NCBI GenBank assembly: GCA_963700495.1
Contig: CAVOXT010000003.1
Location: 372,001-436,000, forward strand
Length of the DNA: 64,000 bases
Direction of reading: 5' to 3'
From: JACCTU01 sp963700495
Lineage (GTDB): Bacteria; Actinomycetota; Thermoleophilia; Gaiellales; Gaiellaceae
Part shown: positions 1-8,940 of the stretch, one piece after another
Numbering within the stretch: the stretch's first letter is position 1
How the letters are laid out: every line of letters begins with the position of its first letter
Notes under the pieces: model-generated
What the model was told of the DNA's origin: nothing
The model's database searches: none
Seen by the model: only the letters and a program-made list of their open reading frames with translations
Translations under genes and position numbers: made by a program

Positions 1-276
1 CGCGATGTAGTAGGTGCCCTCCGCCTCGCCCCGGTCGTAGATCGAGACGATGTTCGGGTGCGACAGGCCCGCGGCGTTCTTCGCCTCGCGGCGGAAGCGC
101 TCGACGAACTGCTCGTCGTTCGCGTGGCGCTCGTTCAGGATCTTGATCGCGACGCGGCGGCCGAGCTCCTGATCCTCCGCGAGGTAGACGTTCGCCATTC
201 CACCGGATCCGAGCTTTCGGATGATCCGGTAGCGCCCGTCGAAGAGCGTGTTGATCAGCGTGTCCGAGACGGCCAC
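1..276 (-). CDS. pknB: Ser/Thr protein kinase PknB, N-terminal part only (runs off the window)
   Basis: Only the first 92 codons are present; the gene continues beyond base 1. From a GTG at 276 the protein reads as an N-lobe of a Hanks-type kinase: a glycine-rich loop LGSGGMANVYLAED, the VAIK lysine motif (RRVAIKIL) and the alpha-C helix region ending at a hinge-like GTYYIA. It is the last gene of the fhaA-fhaB-pstP-rodA-pbpA-pknB cluster, starting about 30 bp after pbpA. In other actinobacteria PknB is a membrane kinase with extracellular PASTA repeats that couples muropeptide sensing to growth. The C-terminal part cannot be checked here, so PASTA repeats are inferred from context only. Confidence 0.9.
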   Translation of the reverse strand, partial: MAVSDTLINTLFDGRYRIIRKLGSGGMANVYLAEDQELGRRVAIKILNERHANDEQFVERFRREAKNAAGLSHPNIVSIYDRGEAEGTYYIA

Positions 277-305
277 GGGGCTCTAGAGCTGTCGATCCAT
301 GAAGG

Positions 306-1775
306 TTACGGACCTCCCAGGAGGGCCTGGAGCACTTGCTTCGCGATCGGCGCCGCGGTGGTGCCGCCGACGCCGGTCTGGTTCTCGAGCATGACGGCGA
401 TCGCGACCCTCGGAGCGCCGACCGGCGCGAACGCGATGAACGCCGTCTGGTTCTTCCCCTGCCGCCCCGTCTCGGCGGTCCCGGTCTTGCCGGCGACCCG
501 GACACCGGGAATCTGAGCCCTCGTTCCCGTGCCCGCCTGGACGACCGCTTCCATCGCGCCCGCGAGGTCGGCCGCGTTCTTCGCGCTCATCGTCCGCCCG
601 ATCGCGTGGCGCTTCGTCCGCGTGACCGTAGCACCGTTCGGGCCGACGACCCGGTCGACGACGTAAGGCTCCATCAGGACTCCGCGGTTCGCTACGGCTG
701 CCGCGACCATCGCCATCTGCTGGGGCGTCACCTGCAGCTCCGACTGGCCGAACGCAAGCCGCCCGGGGTCGACCTGGCTCGAGTCCTTCGGCACGAAGAG
801 CCGGCCGTTCTTGTAGAGGCCGCTCGCGCGCCGCTCGTCGGCCGGCGTCTCGAGCGGCGGCAGCCGGTAGAAGCCGAAGTCCATCATCTCGTCGACGATC
901 GGGCCCGGGCCCAGGTCGATTCCGATCTCGCAGAAGTACGAGTTGATCGAGTACTGGATCGCCTGGAACAGCGTCACCGACCCGAACGGAGAAGTCGTGT
1001 CGTAGTTGTTGACGCGCCGCCCGTACTCGACGCAGTAGCCCGGATCCGTCTTGCGCGTCTCCATCGTGTACTGGCCGCTCTCGAGCGCCGCCGCCGCGGT
1101 CACGATCTTGAACGTCGAACCGGGGACGAAGCTGCCGTTCGTCGCGCGGTTGAGGAGCGGAGCGGGCGGGCTGCAGTCCGCCCGGATGCGCTTGATCTGG
1201 TTGTATCTGCCCTCGACGAGGTTCGGGTCGTAGGTCGGCGACGACGCCATCACGAGCACGCGGCCGCTCGTCGGCTCGATCGCGACGACGGAGCCGCAGT
1301 TCCGGCCGAGAGCCTGTAGCGCGACACGCTGCGCGCGGGCGTTCAGCGTCAGGATCAGGTCGTTGCCGACGATGTGCCGTCCGAGCAGCTTGTCGACGTT
1401 CGTGTCGATGACGGTGCTCAGGTTCGCGTTCGAGCCGGTCAGGAAGTCGTTCATCGACTTCTCGAGGCCAGAGCGCGAGCGGACCTGCGTCGAGTAGCCG
1501 ACGACGTGCGAGGCGAGCCCGCGTGTCGGGTAGTAGCGGAAGTAGAGCGTCTGCCCGTTCACTCTCCGCGCCCGGTTCGTCGCGAGCAGCGTCTTTCCGT
1601 CGGAGGCGTAGATCTTGCCGCGCTCGGTCGTGAACTGCGCGACGACCAGGACCCTGTTCTCCTGGCGGTCGGCGAGGCCGGGCGCGGCCCAAGCCTGCCA
1701 GTAGGTCGTCGCGAGGATGAGCGCGCCGATCAGAGCAAGCGCGAAGACCGCGAGCCGTGAGATCGCGCGGTTCAA
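306..1775 (-). CDS. pbpA: Class B penicillin-binding protein PbpA/FtsI-like transpeptidase
   Basis: 489 residues. It catalyses peptidoglycan cross-linking by acyl-transfer at the outer face of the membrane. One N-terminal membrane anchor (about residues 5-25) is followed by a dimerisation domain and a transpeptidase domain. The three active-site motifs are visible: STFK (in GSFVPGSTFKIV), SIN (YSINSYF) and KTG (VAGKTGTAE). I chose the TTG at 1775, which overlaps the upstream rodA stop (ATTGA), because upstream codons in this frame lie inside rodA and are not PBP-like. The gene partners the SEDS glycosyltransferase encoded just upstream and precedes pknB. Confidence 0.93.
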   Translation of the reverse strand: MNRAISRLAVFALALIGALILATTYWQAWAAPGLADRQENRVLVVAQFTTERGKIYASDGKTLLATNRARRVNGQTLYFRYYPTRGLASHVVGYSTQVRSRSGLEKSMNDFLTGSNANLSTVIDTNVDKLLGRHIVGNDLILTLNARAQRVALQALGRNCGSVVAIEPTSGRVLVMASSPTYDPNLVEGRYNQIKRIRADCSPPAPLLNRATNGSFVPGSTFKIVTAAAALESGQYTMETRKTDPGYCVEYGRRVNNYDTTSPFGSVTLFQAIQYSINSYFCEIGIDLGPGPIVDEMMDFGFYRLPPLETPADERRASGLYKNGRLFVPKDSSQVDPGRLAFGQSELQVTPQQMAMVAAAVANRGVLMEPYVVDRVVGPNGATVTRTKRHAIGRTMSAKNAADLAGAMEAVVQAGTGTRAQIPGVRVAGKTGTAETGRQGKNQTAFIAFAPVGAPRVAIAVMLENQTGVGGTTAAPIAKQVLQALLGGP

Positions 1776-3040
1776 TCGCGTGGCGCGAGCGCGCGGTTGG
1801 AGACGAGGAGCAGCCCGGCGAGCAGGACGAAGTTCGCGAGCAGGCTCGAGCCGCCGTAGCTGACGAACGGCAGGGTGATTCCCGTCAGCGGGATCAGCCG
1901 CAGGACGCCGCCGACGATGATGAACGTCTGCAGAGCGAAGCCGAACGTCAGGCCCGCCGCGAGCAGCTTCGAGAACCCGTCCTGCGCGAGCATCGCGACG
2001 CGGAAGCCGCGGGCGACGAAGAGCATGTAGACGAGCAGCAGCGCGGCGACACCGACGAGACCGAGCTCGTGCGCGAGGGCCGAGTAGATGAAGTCCGTGT
2101 TCAGGTCCGGGATCAGGTTCGTTCCGCCCGCGGTCGCAAACGTGCCGCGACCCAGGCCGGTGCCGCCGAAGCCTCCGAACGCGATCGTGAACAACGACTG
2201 GACGAGCTGGTAGCTCTCGTCGTTCGCGTACGGCCACGGGTCGAGCCAGATCGTCACGCGGTCCTGGACCCGGGGGACGATCTGGTAGACGAGCGCCGCT
2301 CCCGCGAGGAAGAGCGCCGCTCCGCCGGCGACGAACACCAGCCGCCCCGTGGCGACGTACAGCATGCCGAGGAAGATCCCGAAGTAGAGGAGGCCCGAGC
2401 CGAGGTCGTTCGTCTGCACGAGCACGGCCATCGCCCCGCCCCAGATCAGGAGCAGGGGGCCGAAGTCCTTCAAGCGCCCCTGCGCCAGCACCTCGCGCTT
2501 CTCGCGCAGGTAGCTCGCCAGGAACACGATCAGCAGGATCTTCGCGAACTCCCCGGGCTGGAAGCGAAAGGGCCCGATCTCGACCCAGAGCCGAGCCCCA
2601 CGGATGCTCTGCCCGATCACCGGAACGGCCGGCAGGACGAGCAGCGCCAGCGCGCCGAGACCGATCACGTACTTGTACGACTCGAGGCGCCTATAGTCGT
2701 GACGCAGTGCGATGAGCGTGATCGAGAAGAGCGCGGCACCGATCACGACCCAGAGCCCCTGGCGGAACGCGTCGTCGGGGTTGAGCCGGTAGATCTCGGT
2801 CAGCCCGATCGCGGTCAGCAGCCCGGCCATCGGCAGCAGGTAGGGGTCCGCGTAGGGGACGGTCAGCCGGGTGACGACGTGTGCGACGAGGTAGACCAGC
2901 AGGAAGAACGCGGCGTAGGTGAGCGACTCCGGCGACACGGTCTCCGAGCGCGCGATGTAGACGCTCGCGAAGCCGATCCCGGTGAGGAGCCCGACGACGA
3001 GCAGGTTCAGCAGCTCGAGGTTGCGCGCGCTGAGCCTCAC
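1772..3040 (-). CDS. rodA: SEDS-family peptidoglycan polymerase (RodA/FtsW)
   Basis: 422 residues, about ten membrane segments. SEDS proteins polymerise lipid II into glycan strands with a cognate class B PBP, here encoded next door. Family features include GARLWVEIGPFRFQPGEFAK and, near the C-terminus, the TLPFVSYGGSSLLANF signature. The start is a GTG at 3040 overlapping the pstP stop (GTGA). A frameshift in pstP puts pstP and rodA into one continuous reading frame; this is not a real fusion (see pstP). By position in the fha-pknB cluster the protein is usually called RodA in actinobacteria, but FtsW cannot be excluded from sequence alone. Confidence 0.93.
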   Translation of the reverse strand: MRLSARNLELLNLLVVGLLTGIGFASVYIARSETVSPESLTYAAFFLLVYLVAHVVTRLTVPYADPYLLPMAGLLTAIGLTEIYRLNPDDAFRQGLWVVIGAALFSITLIALRHDYRRLESYKYVIGLGALALLVLPAVPVIGQSIRGARLWVEIGPFRFQPGEFAKILLIVFLASYLREKREVLAQGRLKDFGPLLLIWGGAMAVLVQTNDLGSGLLYFGIFLGMLYVATGRLVFVAGGAALFLAGAALVYQIVPRVQDRVTIWLDPWPYANDESYQLVQSLFTIAFGGFGGTGLGRGTFATAGGTNLIPDLNTDFIYSALAHELGLVGVAALLLVYMLFVARGFRVAMLAQDGFSKLLAAGLTFGFALQTFIIVGGVLRLIPLTGITLPFVSYGGSSLLANFVLLAGLLLVSNRALAPRD

Positions 3041-3967
3041 TGGGCCAGCCCTCGGAGGATCAGGTAGGCGACGCCGGCGACGAGCGCGATCACGACCAGG
3101 AGCGAGAGCACGCGCCTGAGGGACCGCCGGCGACGGGCGGCGCGGCTGCTCGACCTCGTACGCCGCGGCGATCTCGCCCGCGGTCGGTGCCGGGACGTTG
3201 TCGGCCTCCGTGAGCGTGTCGTCGTCGTCCGGCTCCGGCGGTGGCATCGCCACCGTCTCGCCGAAATCGTCCGACTCGGCGATCTCGAACGCGATCACGG
3301 TGATGTTGTCCTCGCCGCCGCCTCTGTTCGCCGCCTTGATCAGCGCCTTCACGAGCTTGTCCAGGTCGTTTCGCTGCTCGTCGACGAGCCCCAGGATCGT
3401 CTGGTCGTCGACCATCGTCGTCAGCCCGTCCGAGCAGAGCAGGAAGAGGTCGCCGGCGCGCGCCTCGACCGGGAACATGTCGACGTCGATGTCGGGGTCC
3501 GTGCCGAGTGCGCGCGTGATCACCGAGCGCTGCGGGTGCGACTCCGCCTCCTCGGCCGACAGCTTCCCGCTCCGCATCATCTCCGCGACGAGCGAGTGGT
3601 CCTCCGTCAGCTGCTCGAGCGCCCCGCCGCGGACGAGATATGCGCGCGAGTCGCCGACGTGACCGATCGAGACGATGCCGTCGTTCTCGACCGAGGCGAC
3701 GGTGAGGGTCGTGCCCATGCCGGAGGCGTTCGGGTCGTCGAGAGAGCGCTGGTACACACGCCGGTTCGCTTCCTGGATCAGGCTCTCGATGTCCGCTCCG
3801 TGCTCCTTCAGCGCCGCGGCGGCGAGCCTCGAGGCGACCTCGCCCGCCTGCGCACCCCCCATCCCGTCCGCGACGGCGAACAGCGGGGGTTCGATCACGT
3901 ACGAGTCCTCGTTGCGGCGGCGACGCCTGCCGGGATCGCTTGCGCCGGCGAAGCGGCCGAGCCTCAT
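3037..3967 (-). CDS. pstP: PP2C-family Ser/Thr phosphatase PstP (frameshifted near 3142)
   Basis: Expected product about 309 residues. It dephosphorylates the kinases of the cluster and their targets. PP2C motifs appear in order: RNEDS, VADGMGG, GMGTT, GHVGDSRAYL, LLCSDGLT and GGEDNITV, giving the acidic metal-binding residues. An acidic linker follows. About residue 275 the frame is lost: after EVEQP the sequence needs removal of one base at GGCGCGG (3139-3145) to continue into a basic stretch and a single membrane helix (VLSLLVVIALVAGVAYLIL) ending at a TGA that overlaps rodA by GTGA. Locus length (931) fits exactly one extra base. Start ATG 3967 overlaps the fhaB stop (ATGA). Confidence 0.9.
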
Positions 3968-4452
3968 CGGTCGTACCTCAGATCGGTCTCGCCGACGCGG
4001 ACGACGTCGCCGGGCGCGAGCCGCCGGGGCCGGTCGATGCGCGCACCGTTGACGTAGGTGCCGTTCGTCGAGCCGCGGTCCTGGACCCAGACGCCGTCGC
4101 GGCGCGGCTCGAAACGGGCGTGGCGTGCCGAGGCGAACTCGTCGTTCTCGAGCGGCACGTCGTTCTGGCCGCCGCGGCCGACCGTGAGCGCCGAGGAGTT
4201 CAGCTCGAAGATCGATCCCTCCTCGAGGCGCGGGCTCTTAACCACGACGAGGCGGCCGGTGGGCGCAGGTGCGAACCCGGCGGCCTCCGCCTCGGCGGGG
4301 CGCAGGATGAAGCTCTCCTGCGGGATCCGCACGTCCTTGCTCGCGCTCCGCACGATCCGCCAGATGAAGAGGTAGAGGAGGACGAGGAACAAGACCTTGA
4401 GGACGAGCAGCACCTCGTCGACGGCGATCGAGTCGCCGAGGATCGGGGTCAC
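3964..4452 (-). CDS. fhaB: FHA-domain membrane protein FhaB/FipA
   Basis: 162 residues from a GTG at 4452 that overlaps the fhaA stop (GTGA). An N-terminal membrane helix (about residues 12-32, VLLVLKVLFLVLLYLFIW) is followed by a linker and a C-terminal forkhead-associated domain (about 75-162) with the phosphothreonine-binding motifs VGRGGQND, SARHARF and DRGSTNGTYVNG. FHA domains bind phosphothreonine produced by PknA/PknB; in mycobacteria FhaB links these kinases to the division and elongation machinery. It is translationally coupled to fhaA and pstP. Confidence 0.92.
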   Translation of the reverse strand: MTPILGDSIAVDEVLLVLKVLFLVLLYLFIWRIVRSASKDVRIPQESFILRPAEAEAAGFAPAPTGRLVVVKSPRLEEGSIFELNSSALTVGRGGQNDVPLENDEFASARHARFEPRRDGVWVQDRGSTNGTYVNGARIDRPRRLAPGDVVRVGETDLRYDR

Positions 4453-5222
4453 TCGCTTTCCCGGTCGAAGACGACGGTGGTGGAGCCGAGGGTGACGGTG
4501 TCTCCCGGGTCGAGCTTGGCGCGCTTGGCGCGGTGGCCGTTGACCTCGATGCCGTTCGTCGAGTCGAGGTCGACGATCCAGTACGTCGCGCCCTCCTGGC
4601 GCAGCTCTGCGTGGCGGCGTGAGACGTTCGGATCGTCCAGCTGAAGGTCGCAGTCCTTGGAGCGCCCGATCACGAACCGACGCTTGCGGATCTCGTGCCG
4701 CTCGCCGTTCAGGTTGAGGGAGACGATCTCGCGCTCCAGGCCGGCCTCGGCGGGCGGCGCACCTTCCGTCAGAAGCGGCGCGGCCGGCTTGTAGATCATC
4801 GTCGCGCCCGCCTGGATCTCCGGAGCGGGTGCCTCCTCGTCGGCGTGCGCGATCTCGCGCTGTACCACGCGGGTCGCGATCCCGAACTCGCCGCGCTCGA
4901 GGTCCTCGTCCGTCTCGATCAGCACGTTCGGCGTGGAGAGGAGTGCGTACGACTCGCGGCGGGCGTGCTCGCCTAGGTATTCCTCGAGCTCGCCGACGAG
5001 GGACTGCTCGTAGCCCTCGAACTGGGCGCGGTCGTCGGGCGAGAGGAAGACGGTGTACTCGTTCGGGACGTAGACGCGCGAGACGGACACCTGCCGGTGG
5101 TCGTCCATCTCCTTCGCGAGCTTGCGCGCGAGCTCGACCGGCTGCACGTTCGTGCGGAAGGCACGGCCGAAGACGCCCTCGACGAGCGCCTCGATCTTGT
5201 GCTCTATTGCGCGGAGAACCAT
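4449..5222 (-). CDS. fhaA: FhaA: DUF3662 domain plus FHA domain
   Basis: 257 residues. The N-terminal part (about 1-115) matches the DUF3662/FhaA N-domain, recognisable by AIEHKIEALVEGVFGRAF and VYVPNEYTVFLSP. A linker rich in Ala, Glu and Pro follows, then a C-terminal FHA domain (about 165-257) with FVIGRSKDCDLQL, VSRRHAEL and DLDSTNGIEVNG. In mycobacteria FhaA binds the phosphorylated pseudokinase domain of MviN and controls peptidoglycan synthesis. It lies 31 bp downstream of the kinase gene at 5254-6681 and probably shares its transcript. Confidence 0.94.
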   Translation of the reverse strand: MVLRAIEHKIEALVEGVFGRAFRTNVQPVELARKLAKEMDDHRQVSVSRVYVPNEYTVFLSPDDRAQFEGYEQSLVGELEEYLGEHARRESYALLSTPNVLIETDEDLERGEFGIATRVVQREIAHADEEAPAPEIQAGATMIYKPAAPLLTEGAPPAEAGLEREIVSLNLNGERHEIRKRRFVIGRSKDCDLQLDDPNVSRRHAELRQEGATYWIVDLDSTNGIEVNGHRAKRAKLDPGDTVTLGSTTVVFDRESE

Positions 5223-5253
5223 GGGCAGACGGGGGTTTCCCCGCCAATCGATT

Positions 5254-6681
5254 CTAGGTCGCGCTTCTGAGGGCCAGAACGGTTGTCGCGGCCCAGACCG
5301 CCGCGATCACCGGTAACGCCGCGATGTCCGTGCTCGGGAGGAGGAGCGCGGCCAGGAGGCCGCCCCCCCAGAGGGCCGCGCGCCACGGCGACCGGACGAG
5401 CGCCAGCGTGCCCGCGGCGAGCCCGAGAGCCGCCGCGATCTGCCAGATGTCAGGAGAGATCGCGCCTGCGACGGCGCGGGCCGCCGCGAGCGGGCTCTCC
5501 TCGCCCGCCACGTCCAGCGGCTCCAGGCCCGCCAGGACCAGCACGGAGGTCGCAGCCAGGGTCGCGCGGCGGAGGGGCGCCGGGCCGAACGCCGCGAGCG
5601 CGAGCCAGACCGGGGCGGCGGCCGCGAAGGCGAGCGCGAGCCCGAGCGCCAGGTTGCCGAGCGGAAAGACCGCCACCGCGAGCGCACACGCGAGCCCGAG
5701 CCGCGGGCGGAGGAGCGCGAGCACGACCGCGACCGCCGCGAGCAGAGGGGCGAACCCGGCCGGCCAGAACGGGAGGAGGGCGGCAGCGCCGCCCGCGATC
5801 ACCCCCGCGGCGGCAGCCCACCCGAAGCGAGCAAGTAACAGTCTGTTACTTGGAGCGGCTCGGCGCTTCGGGCGGACGTGGAGGAGGTCGTCGGCGAGAC
5901 GTGCTGCGGTCGGCCGCTTGCGGGGGTCCTGCGCGAGTGCTCCGTCGACCGCGTCGAGCAGCGCGGCGGGCAGGTCGGGGCGCTTCGCCCGGAGGGACGG
6001 CGCCCCCTCCTCGATCGCTCGCCCAGTCTCCATCAGCGAGGGCCGCCAGAACGGATGCGAGCCCGCCAGCGCCTCCCAGAGCATGACCCCGACCGCCCAC
6101 ACGTCGCCGGCCGCGGTGCCCTGCTCGCCCGCGAGGCGTTCAGGCGAGATGTAGGCGAGCGTGCCCGGGACGTCGCCGACCGCGGTCAGGGTCTCCGCCT
6201 CGGCGAACGCAGCGAGGCCGAAGTCGAGCAGCTTCACCGACTGACCGGACACGAGGACGTTCGCGGGCTTCACGTCGCGGTGGACGACGCCGCGCCCGTG
6301 CGCGTGGGCAAGTCCCTCGAGCAGTTGGGCGCACGCCTCGACCGCCGCGCCGTCCGTCAGCTCGCGCGCGCGGAGCACGTCGCGCAAGGTGCTCCCGGGC
6401 GCGTATTCGTACGCGATGTACACGTGGCCGCCCTCGCGCCCGTAGGCGTAGGCGCGGAGGCAGCTGGGGTGCCGAAGGCGGGCGGCGGCCTCGGCTTCCC
6501 GCTCGGCGCGGAGGCCCGCCTTGCCCTCCCGCGGGACGATCTTCAGGGCCACGTCGAGGCCCGTCTTCTCGTCGCGGGCGAGCCAGACGGAGCCCGACCC
6601 GCCGCTTCCGAGCGGGCGCAGAGGCCGGTAGCGCCCGAGCGCGAGGTCGGGCGCAGGGGCGCTGGCCAGCGCGTTCGCCAT
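5254..6681 (-). CDS. Ser/Thr protein kinase with polytopic membrane C-terminus
   Basis: 475 residues. Kinase domain at about 15-270: glycine loop LGSGGSGSVWLA, VALKIV lysine, catalytic loop HRDVKPANVL, DFG (LLDFGLA) and the PGTLAYISPERL activation segment. The C-terminal 200 residues are strongly hydrophobic and Ala/Leu-rich, with about eight predicted membrane segments and no PASTA repeats. The gene heads the fha-pstP-rodA-pbpA-pknB operon, where PknA normally sits, but PknA has a single membrane helix, so I do not assign that symbol. The membrane domain does not resemble a transporter I recognise. Confidence 0.88.
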   Translation of the reverse strand: MANALASAPAPDLALGRYRPLRPLGSGGSGSVWLARDEKTGLDVALKIVPREGKAGLRAEREAEAAARLRHPSCLRAYAYGREGGHVYIAYEYAPGSTLRDVLRARELTDGAAVEACAQLLEGLAHAHGRGVVHRDVKPANVLVSGQSVKLLDFGLAAFAEAETLTAVGDVPGTLAYISPERLAGEQGTAAGDVWAVGVMLWEALAGSHPFWRPSLMETGRAIEEGAPSLRAKRPDLPAALLDAVDGALAQDPRKRPTAARLADDLLHVRPKRRAAPSNRLLLARFGWAAAAGVIAGGAAALLPFWPAGFAPLLAAVAVVLALLRPRLGLACALAVAVFPLGNLALGLALAFAAAAPVWLALAAFGPAPLRRATLAATSVLVLAGLEPLDVAGEESPLAAARAVAGAISPDIWQIAAALGLAAGTLALVRSPWRAALWGGGLLAALLLPSTDIAALPVIAAVWAATTVLALRSAT

Positions 6682-6742
6682 CGTTCACAAGGGGTTAAGC
6701 GCCCCGGCCCGAAGTCCTGCGCGGGTTAGAGTCACCCCGCTC

Positions 6743-7909
6743 ATGAGCGAGCGCGACGACGACATCATCGAGTTCGACTTCTTCGACGACGAGCCGGAGA
6801 CCGAGCAGGCGGCCCAGCGCCGCCCGGCGCAGCGCCAGCGTCCGGGCGGCCGCCCACCCGGCGGCGGCGGACCGAAGCGTCCGTCCTTCCGGGCCCCGCA
6901 GGGCGCCGCGCCGCTCCTGCGGCTCGTCCTGCTGATCGCGCTCGCGATCTTCGTCGTGATCGTGCTCGTCTTCTGGGTCCAGAGCTGCCGCAGCGAGAGC
7001 AAGACGAACGCCTACGAGAACTACATGGCCGACATGACGACGGTGGCGAACGCGTCGGCCGCGATCGGCCGCGACCTGAACGAGCAGCTGACGACGCCCG
7101 GGATCGACCAGGCCGACCTCGTCAAGGCGATCGAGGGCCTGACCGACCGACAGGAGCAGGTCGTGCGGAACGCGGAGGAGATCGACCCGCCCGGCCCGCT
7201 CCGCGACGAGCAGGATGCGGCGATCGAGTCGCTTCAGTTCCGCGTCAGCGGCCTGAACGGGCTTGCGGCGGCTTTCCGCCAGACGGCGGACTCACAAGAT
7301 GCGACGCGTACGGGCACCCTGCTCGCGGCGCAGGCCGAGCGCTTCGTCGCGAGCGACGTGATCTGGGACGACCTCTTCGTCGAGCCCTCGAAGGCCGAGC
7401 TCGAGGCCCAGGGAATCAGCGGCGTCGCAGTCCCGGACTCGAACTTCGTGATCACGACGGACCTCGCCAGCGTGCGCTCGATGGTGGCGCTCGCCCAGCG
7501 GCTTCAGGGCGCTGCTGAAGGAGGCACGCCCACCGGCCTGCACGGGACCGGGATCATCTCGACGACGGTCCTGCCGGCGGGCGAGCAGCTGTCCACGACC
7601 GAGGAGACGGTCGTCGAGGCGACCAGCGACCTCGCCTTCAGGGTCGCGATTCAGAACAGCGGGGACTCCCAGGAGGTCGGGATCAAAGTCACGCTGACGA
7701 TCCAGAAGAGCCCCGAGCCGATCACGCAGACGAAGACGATCCAGCTGATCAACTCGGGCGAGACGAAGAGCGTCACGTTCGAGAACCTCGGCCAGCCGCC
7801 GTTCGGGCCGACCACGCCGGTGAAGGTGGACGTCGAGCCGGTGCCGGGCGAAGCGCGCACGAACAACAACACGGCCGAGTACCAGGTCGTCTTCTCACTC
7901 CCTCGCTAG
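6743..7909 (+). CDS. Unknown single-pass membrane protein with C-terminal CARDB-like beta domain
   Basis: 388 residues. An acidic N-terminus, then a Pro/Arg/Gly-rich cytoplasmic stretch, then one membrane helix (about 56-80, LLRLVLLIALAIFVVIVLVF) followed by an extracytoplasmic helical region (about 85-220) and a beta-rich C-terminal domain (about 285-388) resembling the CARDB/Ig-like fold, with VEATSDLAFRVAIQNSGDS and a closing N-N-N-T-A-E-Y strand. It is transcribed away from the kinase operon; only 61 bp separate the starts. The topology resembles wall-associated sensor or scaffold proteins. I do not recognise a specific function. Confidence 0.8.
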   Translation: MSERDDDIIEFDFFDDEPETEQAAQRRPAQRQRPGGRPPGGGGPKRPSFRAPQGAAPLLRLVLLIALAIFVVIVLVFWVQSCRSESKTNAYENYMADMTTVANASAAIGRDLNEQLTTPGIDQADLVKAIEGLTDRQEQVVRNAEEIDPPGPLRDEQDAAIESLQFRVSGLNGLAAAFRQTADSQDATRTGTLLAAQAERFVASDVIWDDLFVEPSKAELEAQGISGVAVPDSNFVITTDLASVRSMVALAQRLQGAAEGGTPTGLHGTGIISTTVLPAGEQLSTTEETVVEATSDLAFRVAIQNSGDSQEVGIKVTLTIQKSPEPITQTKTIQLINSGETKSVTFENLGQPPFGPTTPVKVDVEPVPGEARTNNNTAEYQVVFSLPR

Positions 7910-7921
7910 CCTGGGGCGCTG

Positions 7922-8404
7922 ATGGGTCTCTCGGGGACGACCGCGGCGTGGATCGCGATCGGCGCGTCGATCGTGGCGATCGCGTCCGTCGCGCTGGCTG
8001 CAACGGCCTGGATGAAGGTGCGCCGCGTGCGCTCGTCGCAGCTCGTCCTGCTCGGCGGCGGCAAGGCCGACCTCGTCGATTTCGCCGTCTCGCTCCAGGG
8101 GCGGATCGACGACCTGCACCGCGCGGTCGACGAGGTCGCCGGCGCGCTCTCGCGGGTCGACCGCCGGATCGACGACTGTGTTTCGAAGACCTCGATCCTC
8201 CGCTACGACGCCTACGGCGACAAGGCCGGGCAGTCGTCCGCGACCTTCGCGTTGCTGAACGCGTCGCGCTCCGGCGTCGTCGTCAGCGCGATCCAGGGGC
8301 GCGACTACGCGCGGATCTACATGAAGGAGCTCGACCGCGGGCGGCCGTCCGCCGCCCTCTCGCCCGAGGAGCTCGAGGCAGTCGAACGCGCGATGGCGCA
8401 CTGA
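7922..8404 (+). CDS. DUF4446 family protein
   Basis: 160 residues. N-terminal membrane helix (about 8-30), a short coiled region (DLVDFAVSLQGRIDDLHRAVDEV) and the DUF4446 core with RYDAYGDKAGQSSATFALLN, SGVVVSAIQGRDYARIYMKE and the closing LSPEELEAVERAM. The family occurs in Firmicutes and Actinobacteria and has no established function. The gene starts 12 bp after its upstream neighbour and is coupled to the next gene, so all three may form an operon. Confidence 0.85.
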   Translation: MGLSGTTAAWIAIGASIVAIASVALAATAWMKVRRVRSSQLVLLGGGKADLVDFAVSLQGRIDDLHRAVDEVAGALSRVDRRIDDCVSKTSILRYDAYGDKAGQSSATFALLNASRSGVVVSAIQGRDYARIYMKELDRGRPSAALSPEELEAVERAMAH

Positions 8405-8913
8405 AAAAGCTCCTGCTCTTGATCGCGCTCGCGGTGTTCGTCGGCGCGACCGCATACCTCTTCGTCTGGCCTAGGGACGACACACCGCCGGCCGATGCCG
8501 ACGCGATCGTCGTCCTCTCGGGAGGACGGGGGCACCGGCTCGCCGAAGGTCAGAAGCTGGTCCGGGAGGGGGTGTCGGACACGCTCGTGATCTCGGACGG
8601 GCTCGCGCCCGGCTGGGACGAGGCGAACCGCCTGTGCAGGAGCGGCCGGGCGATCTGCTTCACACCCGACCCGTACAGCACGCAGGGCGAGGCGCGGTGG
8701 ATCGCGCAGGAAGCGCGCGAGCGCGGCTGGGACTCGGTCGTGGTGGTCACCTCGAGCTATCACGTCCCCCGCGCCCGGATGATCGTCCGCCGCTGCTACC
8801 ACGACGGGCTCGCCGTCGTGGGCGCCGACCCTCCGACCCAGAACCGGATCTTGGGGATCGCATGGGAGTGGCCGAAGAGCGTCTACTACCTCACTCTGAA
8901 GCGCGGTTGTTGA
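8401..8913 (+). CDS. YdcF/SanA-like DUF218 protein
   Basis: About 170 residues. Membrane helix at the N-terminus, then a DUF218 domain: ADAIVVLSGGRGHRLAEG, the GEARWIAQEA helix and VVVVTSSYHVPRARMIVRR, which carry the conserved residues of the family. DUF218 proteins are implicated in envelope polysaccharide processes and some bind S-adenosylmethionine. The start is uncertain: this frame has no ATG or GTG near the end of the previous gene; a CTG at 8401 or a TTG at 8419 (inside the membrane helix) are the candidates. Confidence 0.8.
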   Translation: MKKLLLLIALAVFVGATAYLFVWPRDDTPPADADAIVVLSGGRGHRLAEGQKLVREGVSDTLVISDGLAPGWDEANRLCRSGRAICFTPDPYSTQGEARWIAQEARERGWDSVVVVTSSYHVPRARMIVRRCYHDGLAVVGADPPTQNRILGIAWEWPKSVYYLTLKRGC

Positions 8914-8940
8914 CCCGTCGAGCAGCTACATTTCAGCTCC

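Noticed and set aside
1772..3967. A continuous 731-codon frame joining PP2C phosphatase to RodA.
   Set aside because: The junction residues are unlike either family, whereas shifting the frame by one base gives PstP its usual C-terminal membrane helix and a TGA overlapping a GTG start of rodA.
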